The notes below the pieces were generated by a model. It searched no databases, was not told where the DNA came from, and saw only the letters and a program-made list of their open reading frames with translations. Positions 5,527 through 13,044 of a DNA stretch of 17,088 bases are shown here, piece after piece. Positions within the stretch are counted from its first letter, which is position 1. Each line of letters starts with the position of its first letter. Position numbers and translations under genes: made by a program. Source of the DNA: Chloroflexota bacterium (lineage in GTDB: Bacteria; Chloroflexota; Dehalococcoidia; UBA2979); the NCBI GenBank assembly GCA_009843585.1, contig VYDC01000004.1, positions 1 through 17,088 on the forward strand, in the 5' to 3' direction.

Positions 5527-7255
5527 AGTGATCGGACGGCGCGTGACGCGCCGGACCTTCCTCCGGGCGTCCGCGCTCGGGGGCGTCGGGCTCGCCACCG
5601 CGGCCGTGATCGGCTGTGGTGACGACGACGACGACGCGGTGGCTCAGCCCGCCGCACCTGCGCCCGCGGCGCCCGCCGCGACGGCCGCACCCGCGGCACC
5701 CGCCGCCACCGCGGCACCCGCGGCACCCGCCGCCACCGCCGCACCGGCGGCGACGGCCACACCTGCCCCTGCCGCCACCGAGGCGGTCCGGAAGTCCGGG
5801 AAGATGACCCCCGCGGTCGTCAACCCCGGCAACACCCTGGACCCGAACTCAACGGCCGGGAGCGTCCAGGAGTTCCACGCCATCTACGACACGCTGACGA
5901 GGCTCGACCCCGTCACGAACACGATCATCCCGGCCTTCGCGACCGGCTGGGAGACCGCACCGGGCGACCCGACTCAGTGGATCTTCACGATCCGCGACGC
6001 CGAGTTCTCCGACGGCGTCAAGATCACCGCCGAGGACGTCAAGTTCTCCTTCGACTACTACGGCAACGCCGACAACAAGTCGAGCCTGCGCTCGCGCGTC
6101 AACACCGTCGCCGGCGCCGAGGTGATCGACCCGGTCACCGTCCGGCTCCAGACGGCGGTCCGCGGCGAGGCGAAGCCGGACCCGATCATCCCGCGCCGCC
6201 AGCACCTGGTCTTCATGCTCCCCAAGCACATCTTCGAGGACCCCTCGAAGGGCAAGGAGTTCCAGGCCGAGCAGGCCGTCGGCAGCGGCGCCTACGTCCC
6301 CGGCAACTACGTGCCGGGCGCGGAGATCCCGCTCCTCGCGAGCCCCTCGTCCTGGCGCGGCACCAAGGGCCTGGACGACGTCGACCTCAAGGTCATCAAG
6401 GAGCAGACCACCCGCATCGCGGCGCTCGAGACCGGCGCGATCGACATGACCACCGGGCTCCCGCACGAGGAGCTCAACCGCATCGACGCCTTCGACGGTA
6501 TCGTGCTGGGCCGCAACCCGAGCACGCAGTGGCGCGGCTGGTCGATGGACTACTTCCAGCTCCCGACGCAGGACGTGCGGGTCCGCCGCGCGCTCTCGCA
6601 CTCGCTCGAGCTGGACAGCGTCATCGAGCAGATCTACTTCGGCCGGGCCGTGAAGATGAAGGGGCAGCCGCTCACGGAGAACGCCTTCGGGCACAACCCG
6701 GACCTCGAGCCGTTCGCCTACGACCCGGACATGGCTCGGCAGCTGCTCTCAGACGCCGGCTACCCGGACGGCTTCGAGACCACGCTCACCTCGCGCGTGG
6801 AGGGCAACCCGGCGTTTGGTCGGCAGGCGCTCGCGGCGGCCCAGAACTTCGAGGACATCGGCGTCAGGACCGCGATCAACAACATCGAGACCGCCCAGTG
6901 GCGGGACGGGATCTACGGCCGGCAGCCGCGGACGCCGCACGTCTACCACATGCCGTTCTCGGCATTCGTGCTCGCGGACGCCTCGTTCGCCTACTCGTGG
7001 CTCCAGAAGGACAGTGCCTCTAAGTACTACGACAATCCGAAGTTCGAGTCGAAGTTCGTCGAGGGCCTTACCACCATCGACGACGCCGCGCGGCTGAAGC
7101 TCTACCAGGAGGCGACCTGGGAGCTGAACCAGGACCCGCCGGCGCTGTGGACGATCCACGCGGAGGAGTACCACGCCTGGCGCGAGGACAAGTTCACCGA
7201 CGTGCACCCGGCCGGTCAGCCGATGGTGTTCTTCGACCAGATCGTCCCGCTGTAG
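5513..7255 (+). CDS. ABC transporter substrate-binding protein, family 5 (peptide/nickel/opine type), Tat-exported lipoprotein
   Basis: The 580-residue product begins with a twin-arginine signal (T-R-R-T-F-L-R-A-S at about 12-20), a short hydrophobic stretch, and a lipobox A-V-I-G-C with Cys35, then an acidic run and a Pro/Ala/Thr linker to about residue 89. The rest is an SBP_bac_5 fold: Y-D-T-L-T-R-L-D near the start, W-I-F-T-I-R-D-A-E-F-S-D-G, then T-A-E-D-V-K-F-S-F-D-Y, and D-V-R-V-R-R-A-L-S-H-S in the middle. It would be membrane-anchored outside the cell and bind peptides or other small organic solutes. The start is taken as TTG, which keeps a normal n-region; GTG at 5528 is an alternative that also keeps the twin Arg. 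No permease or ATPase of this family follows: it is monocistronic, ends with tandem TAG TAG and is closed by a strong terminator. The ligand is unknown. Confidence 0.92.
   Translation: MSDFEVIGRRVTRRTFLRASALGGVGLATAAVIGCGDDDDDAVAQPAAPAPAAPAATAAPAAPAATAAPAAPAATAAPAATATPAPAATEAVRKSGKMTPAVVNPGNTLDPNSTAGSVQEFHAIYDTLTRLDPVTNTIIPAFATGWETAPGDPTQWIFTIRDAEFSDGVKITAEDVKFSFDYYGNADNKSSLRSRVNTVAGAEVIDPVTVRLQTAVRGEAKPDPIIPRRQHLVFMLPKHIFEDPSKGKEFQAEQAVGSGAYVPGNYVPGAEIPLLASPSSWRGTKGLDDVDLKVIKEQTTRIAALETGAIDMTTGLPHEELNRIDAFDGIVLGRNPSTQWRGWSMDYFQLPTQDVRVRRALSHSLELDSVIEQIYFGRAVKMKGQPLTENAFGHNPDLEPFAYDPDMARQLLSDAGYPDGFETTLTSRVEGNPAFGRQALAAAQNFEDIGVRTAINNIETAQWRDGIYGRQPRTPHVYHMPFSAFVLADASFAYSWLQKDSASKYYDNPKFESKFVEGLTTIDDAARLKLYQEATWELNQDPPALWTIHAEEYHAWREDKFTDVHPAGQPMVFFDQIVPL
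5663..5743 (+). repeat. Three tandem 27-bp repeats in the linker of the family-5 binding protein
   Basis: Codons 51-77 spell three copies of P-A-A-P-A-A-T-A-A, followed by a partial fourth. The DNA copies differ only at a few third positions. This flexible linker separates the lipidated Cys from the folded domain. It resembles in composition the linker of the nuclease at the window start. Confidence 0.85.
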
Positions 7256-7261
7256 TAGCCC

Positions 7262-7277
7262 GTCGGCTGAAGCCGAC
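7262..7277 (+). repeat. Small hairpin just after the family-5 binding protein
   Basis: GTCGGC, loop TGAA, GCCGAC form a perfect 6-bp stem six bases after the second TAG. It has no T-tract; it may protect the mRNA 3' end together with the larger terminator hairpin that follows. Confidence 0.4.
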
Positions 7278-7295
7278 ACAGCGGCGAGATCGAGA

Positions 7296-7325
7296 GGGGC
7301 CGGCCTTCCGGGGCCGGCCCCTTTT
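7296..7325 (+). terminator. Strong rho-independent terminator of the family-5 binding protein
   Basis: GGGGCCGGCC at 7296-7305 pairs with GGCCGGCCCC at 7312-7321 around a six-base loop, directly followed by TTTT. A perfect 10-bp G/C stem with a T-tract in the forward direction is a textbook intrinsic terminator. It lies between convergent genes; the reverse strand lacks a T-tract on its far side. Confidence 0.85.
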
Positions 7326-7347
7326 CGCACCCGAGCGGCGACCGGAG

Positions 7348-8151
7348 CTAGCGGCCGACGAACCTCGGCGCACGCCGCTCCGCGACGGCGGCGCTGCCCT
7401 CGCGGATGTCCTCGGTGCGGCCGGAGATGCCCACGTTGGTCCAGGCGTATCGCAGGTGGTCTCGGATCTCGGGCCGCTCCTCCGCGTGGTAGAGCGAGCG
7501 CCGCACGAGCCGGACAGTGAGCGGCGGACCCGCGGCGATGCTCGAGGCGAGCTCCATCGTCGCCCCCATCAGCTGATCGTCCGGGACGACCTGGAACACC
7601 GCCCCCCACTCGAGCGCCTGGGCCGCGGAGAGCTCGCGGTCGGTGTAGTACCACGCCAGCGCGCGCTGCAGGCCGACGGCGCGGACGGCCGTCCAGCTGA
7701 CTCCCACCTCCGGCGCCACCCCCCGTTTCGTGAACATCGGGATCAGACGCGCCGACTCCGCCGCGATGCGGATGTCCTGCATCAGCGCGAAGCCGAGGCC
7801 TCCGCCGGCCGCGACGCCGTTGATGGCGGCGATGGTCGGCTTGTCGATCTCGTACCAGGCGAGGGTGAAGCGGCCGCTGATGCCGATCTCGTCCATCGGC
7901 GCGTGGCCGAACATCGTCCGGCTCGCGTCGGCGACCTCCTTGATGTCGAGGCCGGAGCAGAAGCCGCGCCCGGTGCCGGTCAGCACGACGCAGCGGACGT
8001 CCGGGTCCTCGCGCAGGTCGCCGGGGACGCGCAGCAGCTCGTTGGCCATCGTCACGTTGAAGGCGTTGAGGCGCTCCGGCCGGTTCATGCGCACGACGGC
8101 GACGCCATCGGCCACCTCGATGGCGAGGTGCTCGTAGTCCTGGTAGTCCAT
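7348..8151 (-). CDS. Enoyl-CoA hydratase/isomerase (crotonase) family protein
   Basis: The 267-residue product has the crotonase core: R-M-N-R-P-E-R-L-N-A-F-N, the oxyanion-hole segments G-R-G-F-C-S-G-L-D and N-G-V-A-A-G-G-G-L-G-F-A-L, then D-I-R-I-A-A. Aligned by eye to rat mitochondrial crotonase, the two catalytic glutamates are both missing: Gly120 replaces Glu144 and Phe140 replaces Glu164. Instead K-R-G-V-A-P-E-V-G puts Glu148 where PaaG-like isomerases have an acidic residue in G-L-x-P-D-x-G. Isomerisation of an enoyl-CoA or another crotonase reaction is therefore more likely than plain hydration. The ATG is supported by AGGGGGG four bases upstream. It is the last gene of a three-gene leftward run (Rid, CMD-like, crotonase), 88 bp after the CMD-like gene. 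Confidence 0.92.
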   Translation of the reverse strand: MDYQDYEHLAIEVADGVAVVRMNRPERLNAFNVTMANELLRVPGDLREDPDVRCVVLTGTGRGFCSGLDIKEVADASRTMFGHAPMDEIGISGRFTLAWYEIDKPTIAAINGVAAGGGLGFALMQDIRIAAESARLIPMFTKRGVAPEVGVSWTAVRAVGLQRALAWYYTDRELSAAQALEWGAVFQVVPDDQLMGATMELASSIAAGPPLTVRLVRRSLYHAEERPEIRDHLRYAWTNVGISGRTEDIREGSAAVAERRAPRFVGR

Positions 8152-8239
8152 GGGTCCCCCCTTGCGCGCGCTCAGGTCGAGCGCCGGGGGATTCTAGCGC
8201 GCCCGGCCCCGCACGGCCGAGGCCGAGGGGCAGCGGCGA

Positions 8240-8800
8240 TCAGTCCGCCGGACCGGGCAGCCGGGGCGATCCCTCCGGCGGCTCGATCTCGAAGGCGTTC
8301 AGCGCGTAGCAGACCAGTGCGTAGTAGCCGAGGAGGCCGGTCAGATCCACCAGCGCCCGCTCGCCCAGGCGGGCCCGCAGCGCGCGGAAGGTGGGCTCCG
8401 AGACCCGCGTGGCGCCGACCAGCTCGCGCACGTAGAGGACGATCTCCGCCGCCTCCTCGTCGAGTCCCTCGAGCGGGGCACGGAGGCCGATCGCCTCGAT
8501 CACCCGCTCGGAGACACCGGCCTCCCGCGCCAGGGCGACGTGCGAGGCCCAGGCGAGGCGGGCGTTGTGCTCGCGGGCCGCAGCGAGGACCGCCGTCTCG
8601 CGCTGGGCGTCGCCGAGGAGGGAGCCGAATCGCAGGTAGTTGCCGAGGCGCGCACCGCGCTCGGCGAGCGGCGGACTCGCCAGCAGCACCCCCCAGGGCC
8701 CCGAGACGGAGCCACCCCGCTCGGCGGCGACGGCGTCCCAGGCGTCCCGGAGCTCGGGCGGGGCACCCTCCCGCCGCGTGTAGTTCGGCAGGCGCGGCAC
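8240..8800 (-). CDS. Carboxymuconolactone decarboxylase (CMD/AhpD-like) family protein
   Basis: The 186-residue helical protein carries the AhpD/CMD core L-R-F-G-S-L-L-G-D-A-Q-R-E-T-A-V-L and A-R-E-H-N-A-R-L-A-W-A-S-H-V-A-L-A. Against the AhpD active site E-(x11)-C-x2-C-x3-H, the Glu (68) and His (87) are present but both cysteines are Ala (80 and 83). It therefore cannot be a thiol peroxidase-type AhpD and is closer to the cysteine-free CMD group. That group includes gamma-carboxymuconolactone decarboxylase, but many members have unknown function. The GTG start has GGAGGAGGAG (8804-8813) three bases upstream; longer in-frame starts would overlap the Rid gene. It lies 28 bp after that gene, clearly in the same operon. 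Confidence 0.87.
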   Translation of the reverse strand: MPRLPNYTRREGAPPELRDAWDAVAAERGGSVSGPWGVLLASPPLAERGARLGNYLRFGSLLGDAQRETAVLAAAREHNARLAWASHVALAREAGVSERVIEAIGLRAPLEGLDEEAAEIVLYVRELVGATRVSEPTFRALRARLGERALVDLTGLLGYYALVCYALNAFEIEPPEGSPRLPGPAD

Positions 8801-8828
8801 GTCTCCTCCTCCGGCCCGGCACTTCCGC

Positions 8829-9224
8829 TCAGTCGAGCACCGCGACGGCGTCGATCTCGAGCAGGTACTCGGGGCGGGCCAGCGACTCGACGCCGAGGAG
8901 CGTGTTCGCCGGCGGGCGATCGCCGAACATCTCCCGAAGCTCCGCATTCACCAGATCCCGCGACTCCGCGCGCAGGCCGACGACGTAGATGGTGAGCTTC
9001 GCGACGTGCGAGGGGGCGGCGCCGGCGGCCTCGAGGGCGGCCCGCAGGTTCGCGAAGACCCGCCCGGCCTGCGCCCCGAGATCACCCTCGCCGACGATCG
9101 CGCCCGACGGATCCGTCGCCACCTGCCCGGCGACGTAGACGGTGGTCCCTCCCCGCGCGGTCACGACCTGACTGTACGTGCCGGTCGGCTGCCTGAGCGT
9201 CCGGGGGTTCCGATGCTCGAGCAC
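8829..9224 (-). CDS. Rid (YjgF/YER057c/UK114) family protein
   Basis: The 131-residue product matches the Rid trimer fold: G-T-Y-S-Q-V-V, then V-Y-V-A-G-Q-V-A-T-D-P-S-G, Q-A-G-R-V-F-A-N-L-R-A-A-L-E-A-A-G, and a C-terminal L-L-E-I-D-A-V-A-V-L. RidA proper deaminates reactive enamines and imines using an Arg (Arg105 in E. coli) in P-A-R-x. Here that site reads P-P-A-N-T, with Asn107, so classical imine deaminase activity is doubtful and a Rid4-7-type role is more likely. The GTG at 9224 has GGGAGGGAG nine bases upstream. It is first in the Rid, CMD-like, crotonase operon and is divergent from the liv transporter across 142 bp. Rid proteins often sit with catabolic operons that make unstable nitrogenous or keto intermediates. 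Confidence 0.9.
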   Translation of the reverse strand: MLEHRNPRTLRQPTGTYSQVVTARGGTTVYVAGQVATDPSGAIVGEGDLGAQAGRVFANLRAALEAAGAAPSHVAKLTIYVVGLRAESRDLVNAELREMFGDRPPANTLLGVESLARPEYLLEIDAVAVLD

Positions 9225-9267
9225 CCGCTGCCGCTCCCTCCCCGCCCGCGCCACGATAGCGCCGCCG

Positions 9268-9273
9268 TACACT
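9268..9273 (+). promoter_or_regulatory. Candidate -10 box TACACT for livGFHM
   Basis: TACACT preceded by CG, in the 142-bp divergent region between the Rid operon and the liv operon. It would give a leader of roughly 85 nt before the GTG of livG. No clear -35 is seen. On the opposite strand TATCGT (9253-9258 reversed) is a possible -10 for the Rid operon. Confidence 0.35.
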
Positions 9274-9366
9274 GGCGTCGCGGGCGCCGGCGGTCGACCG
9301 GCACGGAGGGCGCTCAGGACACGCTCGCGCCGCTGCGGCGAGCACCTCCCGACGGGGCGGACGCGG

Positions 9367-10137
9367 GTGAACACCCTGCTCACGGTATCCGGGCTCGTGA
9401 AGCGCTTCGGGGGGCACCATGCCCTCGACGGGGCGACGTTCTCCGTCGCCGAGGGATCGATCACGGGCCTGATCGGCCCGAACGGCGCCGGCAAGACCAC
9501 CTGCTTCAACTGCATCGCCGGATCGCTGTCGCCCGACGACGGACACGTCTCCTTCGCCGGCGAGGAGATCACGGGGCTTCCGCCGGACGCCGTCTTCCGT
9601 CGCGGCCTCACGCGCACCTTCCAGATCCCGCAGGAGCTCGGCGCGATGAGCGTGCTCGAGAACCTCATGCTCGTCCCGTCGGCGCAGTCCGGCGAGAACC
9701 TCTGGGAGAGCCTGCTGCGCCCGCGGCGGGTCGCCGCGCAGGAGCACGAGATCGCCGAGCGCGCGCGGGCGACCCTCGCGCTCGTCGAGCTCGATGGCCA
9801 GGCGGAGCTGTACGCCGGGAACCTCTCCGGGGGGCAGCGAAAGCTGCTGGAGCTCGCGCGGGCGCTCATGTCCGAGCCGAGGATGATCCTGGTCGACGAG
9901 CCGAGCGCGGGCGTCAACCCGACGCTCACGCTGCGCCTCCTCGAGCTGATCCGCTCGCTGCGCGAGTCGCGCGCCATCACCTTCCTCGTCATCGCCCACG
10001 ACATGGACCTGATCGCGCGCCTCTGCGAGACGCTCGTCGTGATGACGAACGGCCGGGTCCTCACGGAGGGCGACCCGCGAAGCGTGCTCGAGGATCCCCT
10101 CGTGCAGGAGGCCTACCTCGGGAGCCAGCACCGGTGA
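9367..10137 (+). CDS. livG: Branched-chain-amino-acid-type ABC transporter ATPase LivG
   Basis: A 256-residue ABC ATPase: Walker A G-P-N-G-A-G-K-T at 37-44, signature L-S-G-G-Q at 153-157, Walker B M-I-L-V-D-E-P-S at 173-180 and switch His211 in I-A-H-D-M-D. T-R-T-F-Q-I-P in the Q-loop region is typical of the HAAT/LivG class, which energises uptake of branched-chain amino acids, amides, urea or aromatic acids. The start is set at GTG 9367, where homology begins (L-L-T-V-S-G-L-V-K-R-F-G-G); the frame is open much further upstream but that part would overlap the divergent Rid promoter. The ribosome site is weak. Its TGA overlaps the livF GTG by four bases, so translation is likely coupled. Confidence 0.93.
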   Translation: MNTLLTVSGLVKRFGGHHALDGATFSVAEGSITGLIGPNGAGKTTCFNCIAGSLSPDDGHVSFAGEEITGLPPDAVFRRGLTRTFQIPQELGAMSVLENLMLVPSAQSGENLWESLLRPRRVAAQEHEIAERARATLALVELDGQAELYAGNLSGGQRKLLELARALMSEPRMILVDEPSAGVNPTLTLRLLELIRSLRESRAITFLVIAHDMDLIARLCETLVVMTNGRVLTEGDPRSVLEDPLVQEAYLGSQHR

Positions 10138-10889
10138 GCGCGCTTCTGGAGGTCCGGGGCGCGAGCTCGGGCTACGGGAGCGTCACGATCGTTCACGACG
10201 TCTCGCTCTCGCTGGATCGAGGGGAGCTCGTCACGGTCATCGGCCCCAACGGGGCGGGCAAGTCGACCCTGCTTAAGGCGATCTTCGGGCTGCTCCCGAT
10301 CACCGCCGGCTCCGTCCGTCTCGACGGCTCCGAGGTGACGCACGCGGCGCCGTCGCGCATGGTCGGACTGGGCATGTCGTTCGTCCCGCAGACCGACAAC
10401 GTCTTCCCGTCCCTGACCATCCGCGAGAACCTGGAGATGGGCGGCTACCGGCGCCGCGGCGATGTCGGGGAGCGCCTGCTCGAGGTGCTCTCGCTCTTCC
10501 CGGAACTCAAGCGGCGACCCGGGGACACCGCCTCCAAGCTCTCCGGCGGGCAGCGGCAGGCGCTCGCGATCGGGAGAGCGCTCATGCTCGACCCGGCGGT
10601 GCTGCTGCTCGACGAGCCGACGGCCGCCCTCTCACCCGCCCGCAGGGGCGAGATCTTCGAGCGGCTGCTCGCGGTGCGGGCGGAGGGCGTCGGCCTCCTG
10701 ATCGTGGAGCAGAACGCCCGCGAGGCGCTCGCAATCTCCGATCGCGGCTACCTCATCGTCGACGGCCGCAACGCCCACGAGGCGCCGGGGCCGGCGATGC
10801 TCGAGAACCCCGAGGTCGGGCGCATGTTCCTCGGCCTCGAGGAGCCGCGGTACGGGGACGACGCCTCCCCGCCGGCGGGCGCGCCGTGA
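10134..10889 (+). CDS. livF: Branched-chain-amino-acid-type ABC transporter ATPase LivF
   Basis: A 251-residue ABC ATPase: Walker A G-P-N-G-A-G-K-S at 37-44, signature L-S-G-G-Q at 136-140, Walker B V-L-L-L-D-E-P-T at 156-163. The switch region reads L-L-I-V-E-Q-N, with Gln in place of His, which is usual in LivF. V-P-Q-T-D-N-V-F-P-S-L-T-I-R-E-N-L is also LivF-like. It would pair with LivG under the LivH/LivM membrane pair. The GTG start overlaps the livG stop (GTGA), and its own stop overlaps the livH GTG in the same way. An acidic Pro-rich tail of about ten residues follows the conserved domain. Confidence 0.93.
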   Translation: MSALLEVRGASSGYGSVTIVHDVSLSLDRGELVTVIGPNGAGKSTLLKAIFGLLPITAGSVRLDGSEVTHAAPSRMVGLGMSFVPQTDNVFPSLTIRENLEMGGYRRRGDVGERLLEVLSLFPELKRRPGDTASKLSGGQRQALAIGRALMLDPAVLLLDEPTAALSPARRGEIFERLLAVRAEGVGLLIVEQNAREALAISDRGYLIVDGRNAHEAPGPAMLENPEVGRMFLGLEEPRYGDDASPPAGAP

Positions 10890-11794
10890 CCGAGATCATC
10901 CACCTCGCCGTCATCGGCCTGATCGTCGGCTCCATCATCGGGCTCGGGGCGATGGGCCTCACGCTGACCTACGGCATTCTCCGCTTCGCCAACTTCGCTC
11001 ACGCCGACCTGATGACCCTCGGGATGTACCTCGCCTTCTTCGTCGTGGGCGACCTCGGACTCGCCGGGGCGGCCATCGGCCCGTTCTCCTTCGGGTGGGG
11101 GATGATCCCGGCAGCGCTCTTCGCGATCGCAGGCGTCGCGCTCTTCGCGGTCGGCTCGGATCGCGTGGTCTTCCGGCCGCTGCGCGAGCGCGGGAGCGGA
11201 TTCCTCACGCTCGCGGTCGCCTCGCTCGGAATCGGCATCATGCTGCGGGCCGCGATCCAGATGATCTGGGGACCCGCGCAGCGGCGCTACACCACGGGCA
11301 TCCACGAGGCGTGGACGCTCTTCGCCGACGTGAAGATCAAGCCCGACCAGCTGCTCATCATCGCCCTCACCGCCGCGAGCGCCGTCGTCCTCTACCTGCT
11401 GCTCTACCGGACGCGCCTCGGGACGGCGATGCGCGCCACGTCGGACAACCCGCAGCTCGCGGAGGCCTCGGGGATCGACACCGAGCGCATCCGCCTGGCG
11501 ACCTGGGTCGTCGCGGGCGGCCTGATCGCGGTCGCCGGCATCATGTTCGCCCTGCAGTCGCAGCTGCGCTTCAACGCCGGCTTCGAGTTCATGCTGCTGC
11601 CGATGTTCGCCGCCGTCATCGTCGGCGGCATCGGGAACCCCTGGGGCGCCCTGGCGGGCGGGCTGCTCGTCGGCGTCTCGCAGGAGGTCTCCACGGAGTG
11701 GATCGACACGGGGTTCAAGCCGGCGATCCCGTTTGTCATCCTGATCGCGACCCTGATCGTGCGGCCGCGCGGCCTCTTCGGCTCGACGATCTAG
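10886..11794 (+). CDS. livH: Branched-chain-amino-acid-type ABC transporter permease LivH
   Basis: A 302-residue membrane protein with about eight hydrophobic segments. Family marks are G-L-T-L-T-Y-G-I-L-R-F-A-N-F-A-H near the N-terminus, G-T-A-M-R-A-T-S-D-N-P-Q-L-A-E-A-S-G-I-D in the cytoplasmic loop that contacts the ATPases, and G-G-I-G-N-P-W-G-A-L-A-G-G near the C-terminus. It forms half of the import channel with LivM. The GTG start lies in the GTGA overlap with livF. livM begins nine bases after its TAG, and the purine run after that stop serves as the livM ribosome site. Confidence 0.93.
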   Translation: MTEIIHLAVIGLIVGSIIGLGAMGLTLTYGILRFANFAHADLMTLGMYLAFFVVGDLGLAGAAIGPFSFGWGMIPAALFAIAGVALFAVGSDRVVFRPLRERGSGFLTLAVASLGIGIMLRAAIQMIWGPAQRRYTTGIHEAWTLFADVKIKPDQLLIIALTAASAVVLYLLLYRTRLGTAMRATSDNPQLAEASGIDTERIRLATWVVAGGLIAVAGIMFALQSQLRFNAGFEFMLLPMFAAVIVGGIGNPWGALAGGLLVGVSQEVSTEWIDTGFKPAIPFVILIATLIVRPRGLFGSTI

Positions 11795-11802
11795 GGGGCG
11801 CC

Positions 11803-13044
11803 GTGGAGATATACGCCTCAGACCTCCCCGCGCTGATCGCCCTCACGGGTGGGCTGAACTGGACCGTCGGATTCCTGACGACGGTCGCGATCCTCGCCAT
11901 CCTCGCGCTCGGACTCAACATCCAGTGGGGCTACACCGGGACGATCAACTTCGGCGTGGTCGCCTTCTTCATGGTCGGCGCCTACACGAGCGCCGTCCTC
12001 ACCCTGGATCCGCCGCGCGAGTTCGAGAGCTACGTCGGGGGGCTCGAGCTCCCGGTGCCCGTCGGCTGGCTCGGCGCGATGCTGGCCGGAGCTCTCCTGG
12101 CGCTCGCGGTCGGCCTCCCGACGCTGCGGCTGCGCGACGACTTCCTCGCCATCGCGACCATCGGCATCGCCACCATCCTGCGGAGCATCGCCAACACGCA
12201 GGAGGGTCTCGTCAACCGGGCGCGCGGGCTGAACGGGATTCCGCGCCCGCTCCAGCATCAGGCCAGCGACATGGGCCTCGACTACGACTGGGTGCTCCTC
12301 GCGATCGCGGCGACGGCGCTGCTCGCGGTCTACCTGCTCGTCCACCGCGCGACGGCATCGCCCTGGGGCCGCGTGCTGCGCGCCATCCGGGAGAACGAGG
12401 AGACGGCCCGGTCGGTCGGCAAGCCGACGGCGAACTACCGCGTGCAGAGCTTCGTGCTCGGGGGCGTGGTGATGGCGCTCGCCGGCGCCATATGGGCGCA
12501 CCGCACCGGCACGGTCGCCCCGGATGCCTTCGACAACTTCTTCACGTTCCTGGTCTGGACAATGCTCATTGTCGGCGGGAGCGGCAACAACCGGGGGGCG
12601 GTGCTGGGCGCCCTCGTGGTGGGACTCGTCTGGTTCGGGATCCCGCTGGTCCAGGAGGATCTTCCCGACGCGCTCGGGACGCGGGTCTTCCAGCTCCGGC
12701 AGATGCTGATCGGGCTTGTGATCGTGGCCTTCCTGCTGCTCCGCCCGCAGGGCCTGCTTCCCGAGGAGAAGACGGTGAGCCGGCACCTCCGCGCAGGCGG
12801 GCGCTCGCGGTGCGGACCCGTGGGCCGCGCGCTACGGCAGGCTGAAGGGCACGACCATCTGCTCGACGATCGCGCCGCCGAGGTAGGTCCAGATGCCCAC
12901 GAAGCCACTGGTCACGTCCCCGTCGGCGTTCCAGTCGAGGGTGGTCGCGGCCCCCTCGTAGTTGACGTCGTCCCCGTCCCGCACGGCCTCGAGGCCCGCC
13001 CGGACGCCCTCGGCGCCGGGAAGGACGGTGAGGCCGCCCGGTGA
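11803..13044 (+). CDS. livM: Branched-chain-amino-acid-type ABC transporter permease LivM, with atypical 3' extension
   Basis: Homology runs from the GTG start to about residue 325. It has several membrane spans, G-L-N-I-Q-W-G-Y-T-G-T-I-N-F-G near the N-terminus, the ATPase-contact loop G-R-V-L-R-A-I-R-E-N-E-E-T-A-R-S-V-G-K, I-V-G-G-S-G-N-N-R-G-A-V-L-G-A, and R-P-Q-G-L-L-P-E-E-K where LivM proteins usually end. AGGGGGC before the GTG is a good ribosome site. No in-frame stop follows: the frame runs on to 13044, 413 codons in all, adding about 88 hydrophilic residues that are the complement of the convergent binding-protein gene. A TGA exists in the next frame at 12776-12778, so a one-base indel (real or sequencing) would restore a normal end. 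The true C-terminus may be near 12777. Confidence 0.88.
   Translation: MEIYASDLPALIALTGGLNWTVGFLTTVAILAILALGLNIQWGYTGTINFGVVAFFMVGAYTSAVLTLDPPREFESYVGGLELPVPVGWLGAMLAGALLALAVGLPTLRLRDDFLAIATIGIATILRSIANTQEGLVNRARGLNGIPRPLQHQASDMGLDYDWVLLAIAATALLAVYLLVHRATASPWGRVLRAIRENEETARSVGKPTANYRVQSFVLGGVVMALAGAIWAHRTGTVAPDAFDNFFTFLVWTMLIVGGSGNNRGAVLGALVVGLVWFGIPLVQEDLPDALGTRVFQLRQMLIGLVIVAFLLLRPQGLLPEEKTVSRHLRAGGRSRCGPVGRALRQAEGHDHLLDDRAAEVGPDAHEATGHVPVGVPVEGGRGPLVVDVVPVPHGLEARPDALGAGKDGEAAR

Noticed and set aside
9006..9366. Upstream extensions of the frames that contain livG and livF
   Set aside because: They overlap the Rid gene or its promoter region, and homology begins only at the GTGs at 9367 and 10134.
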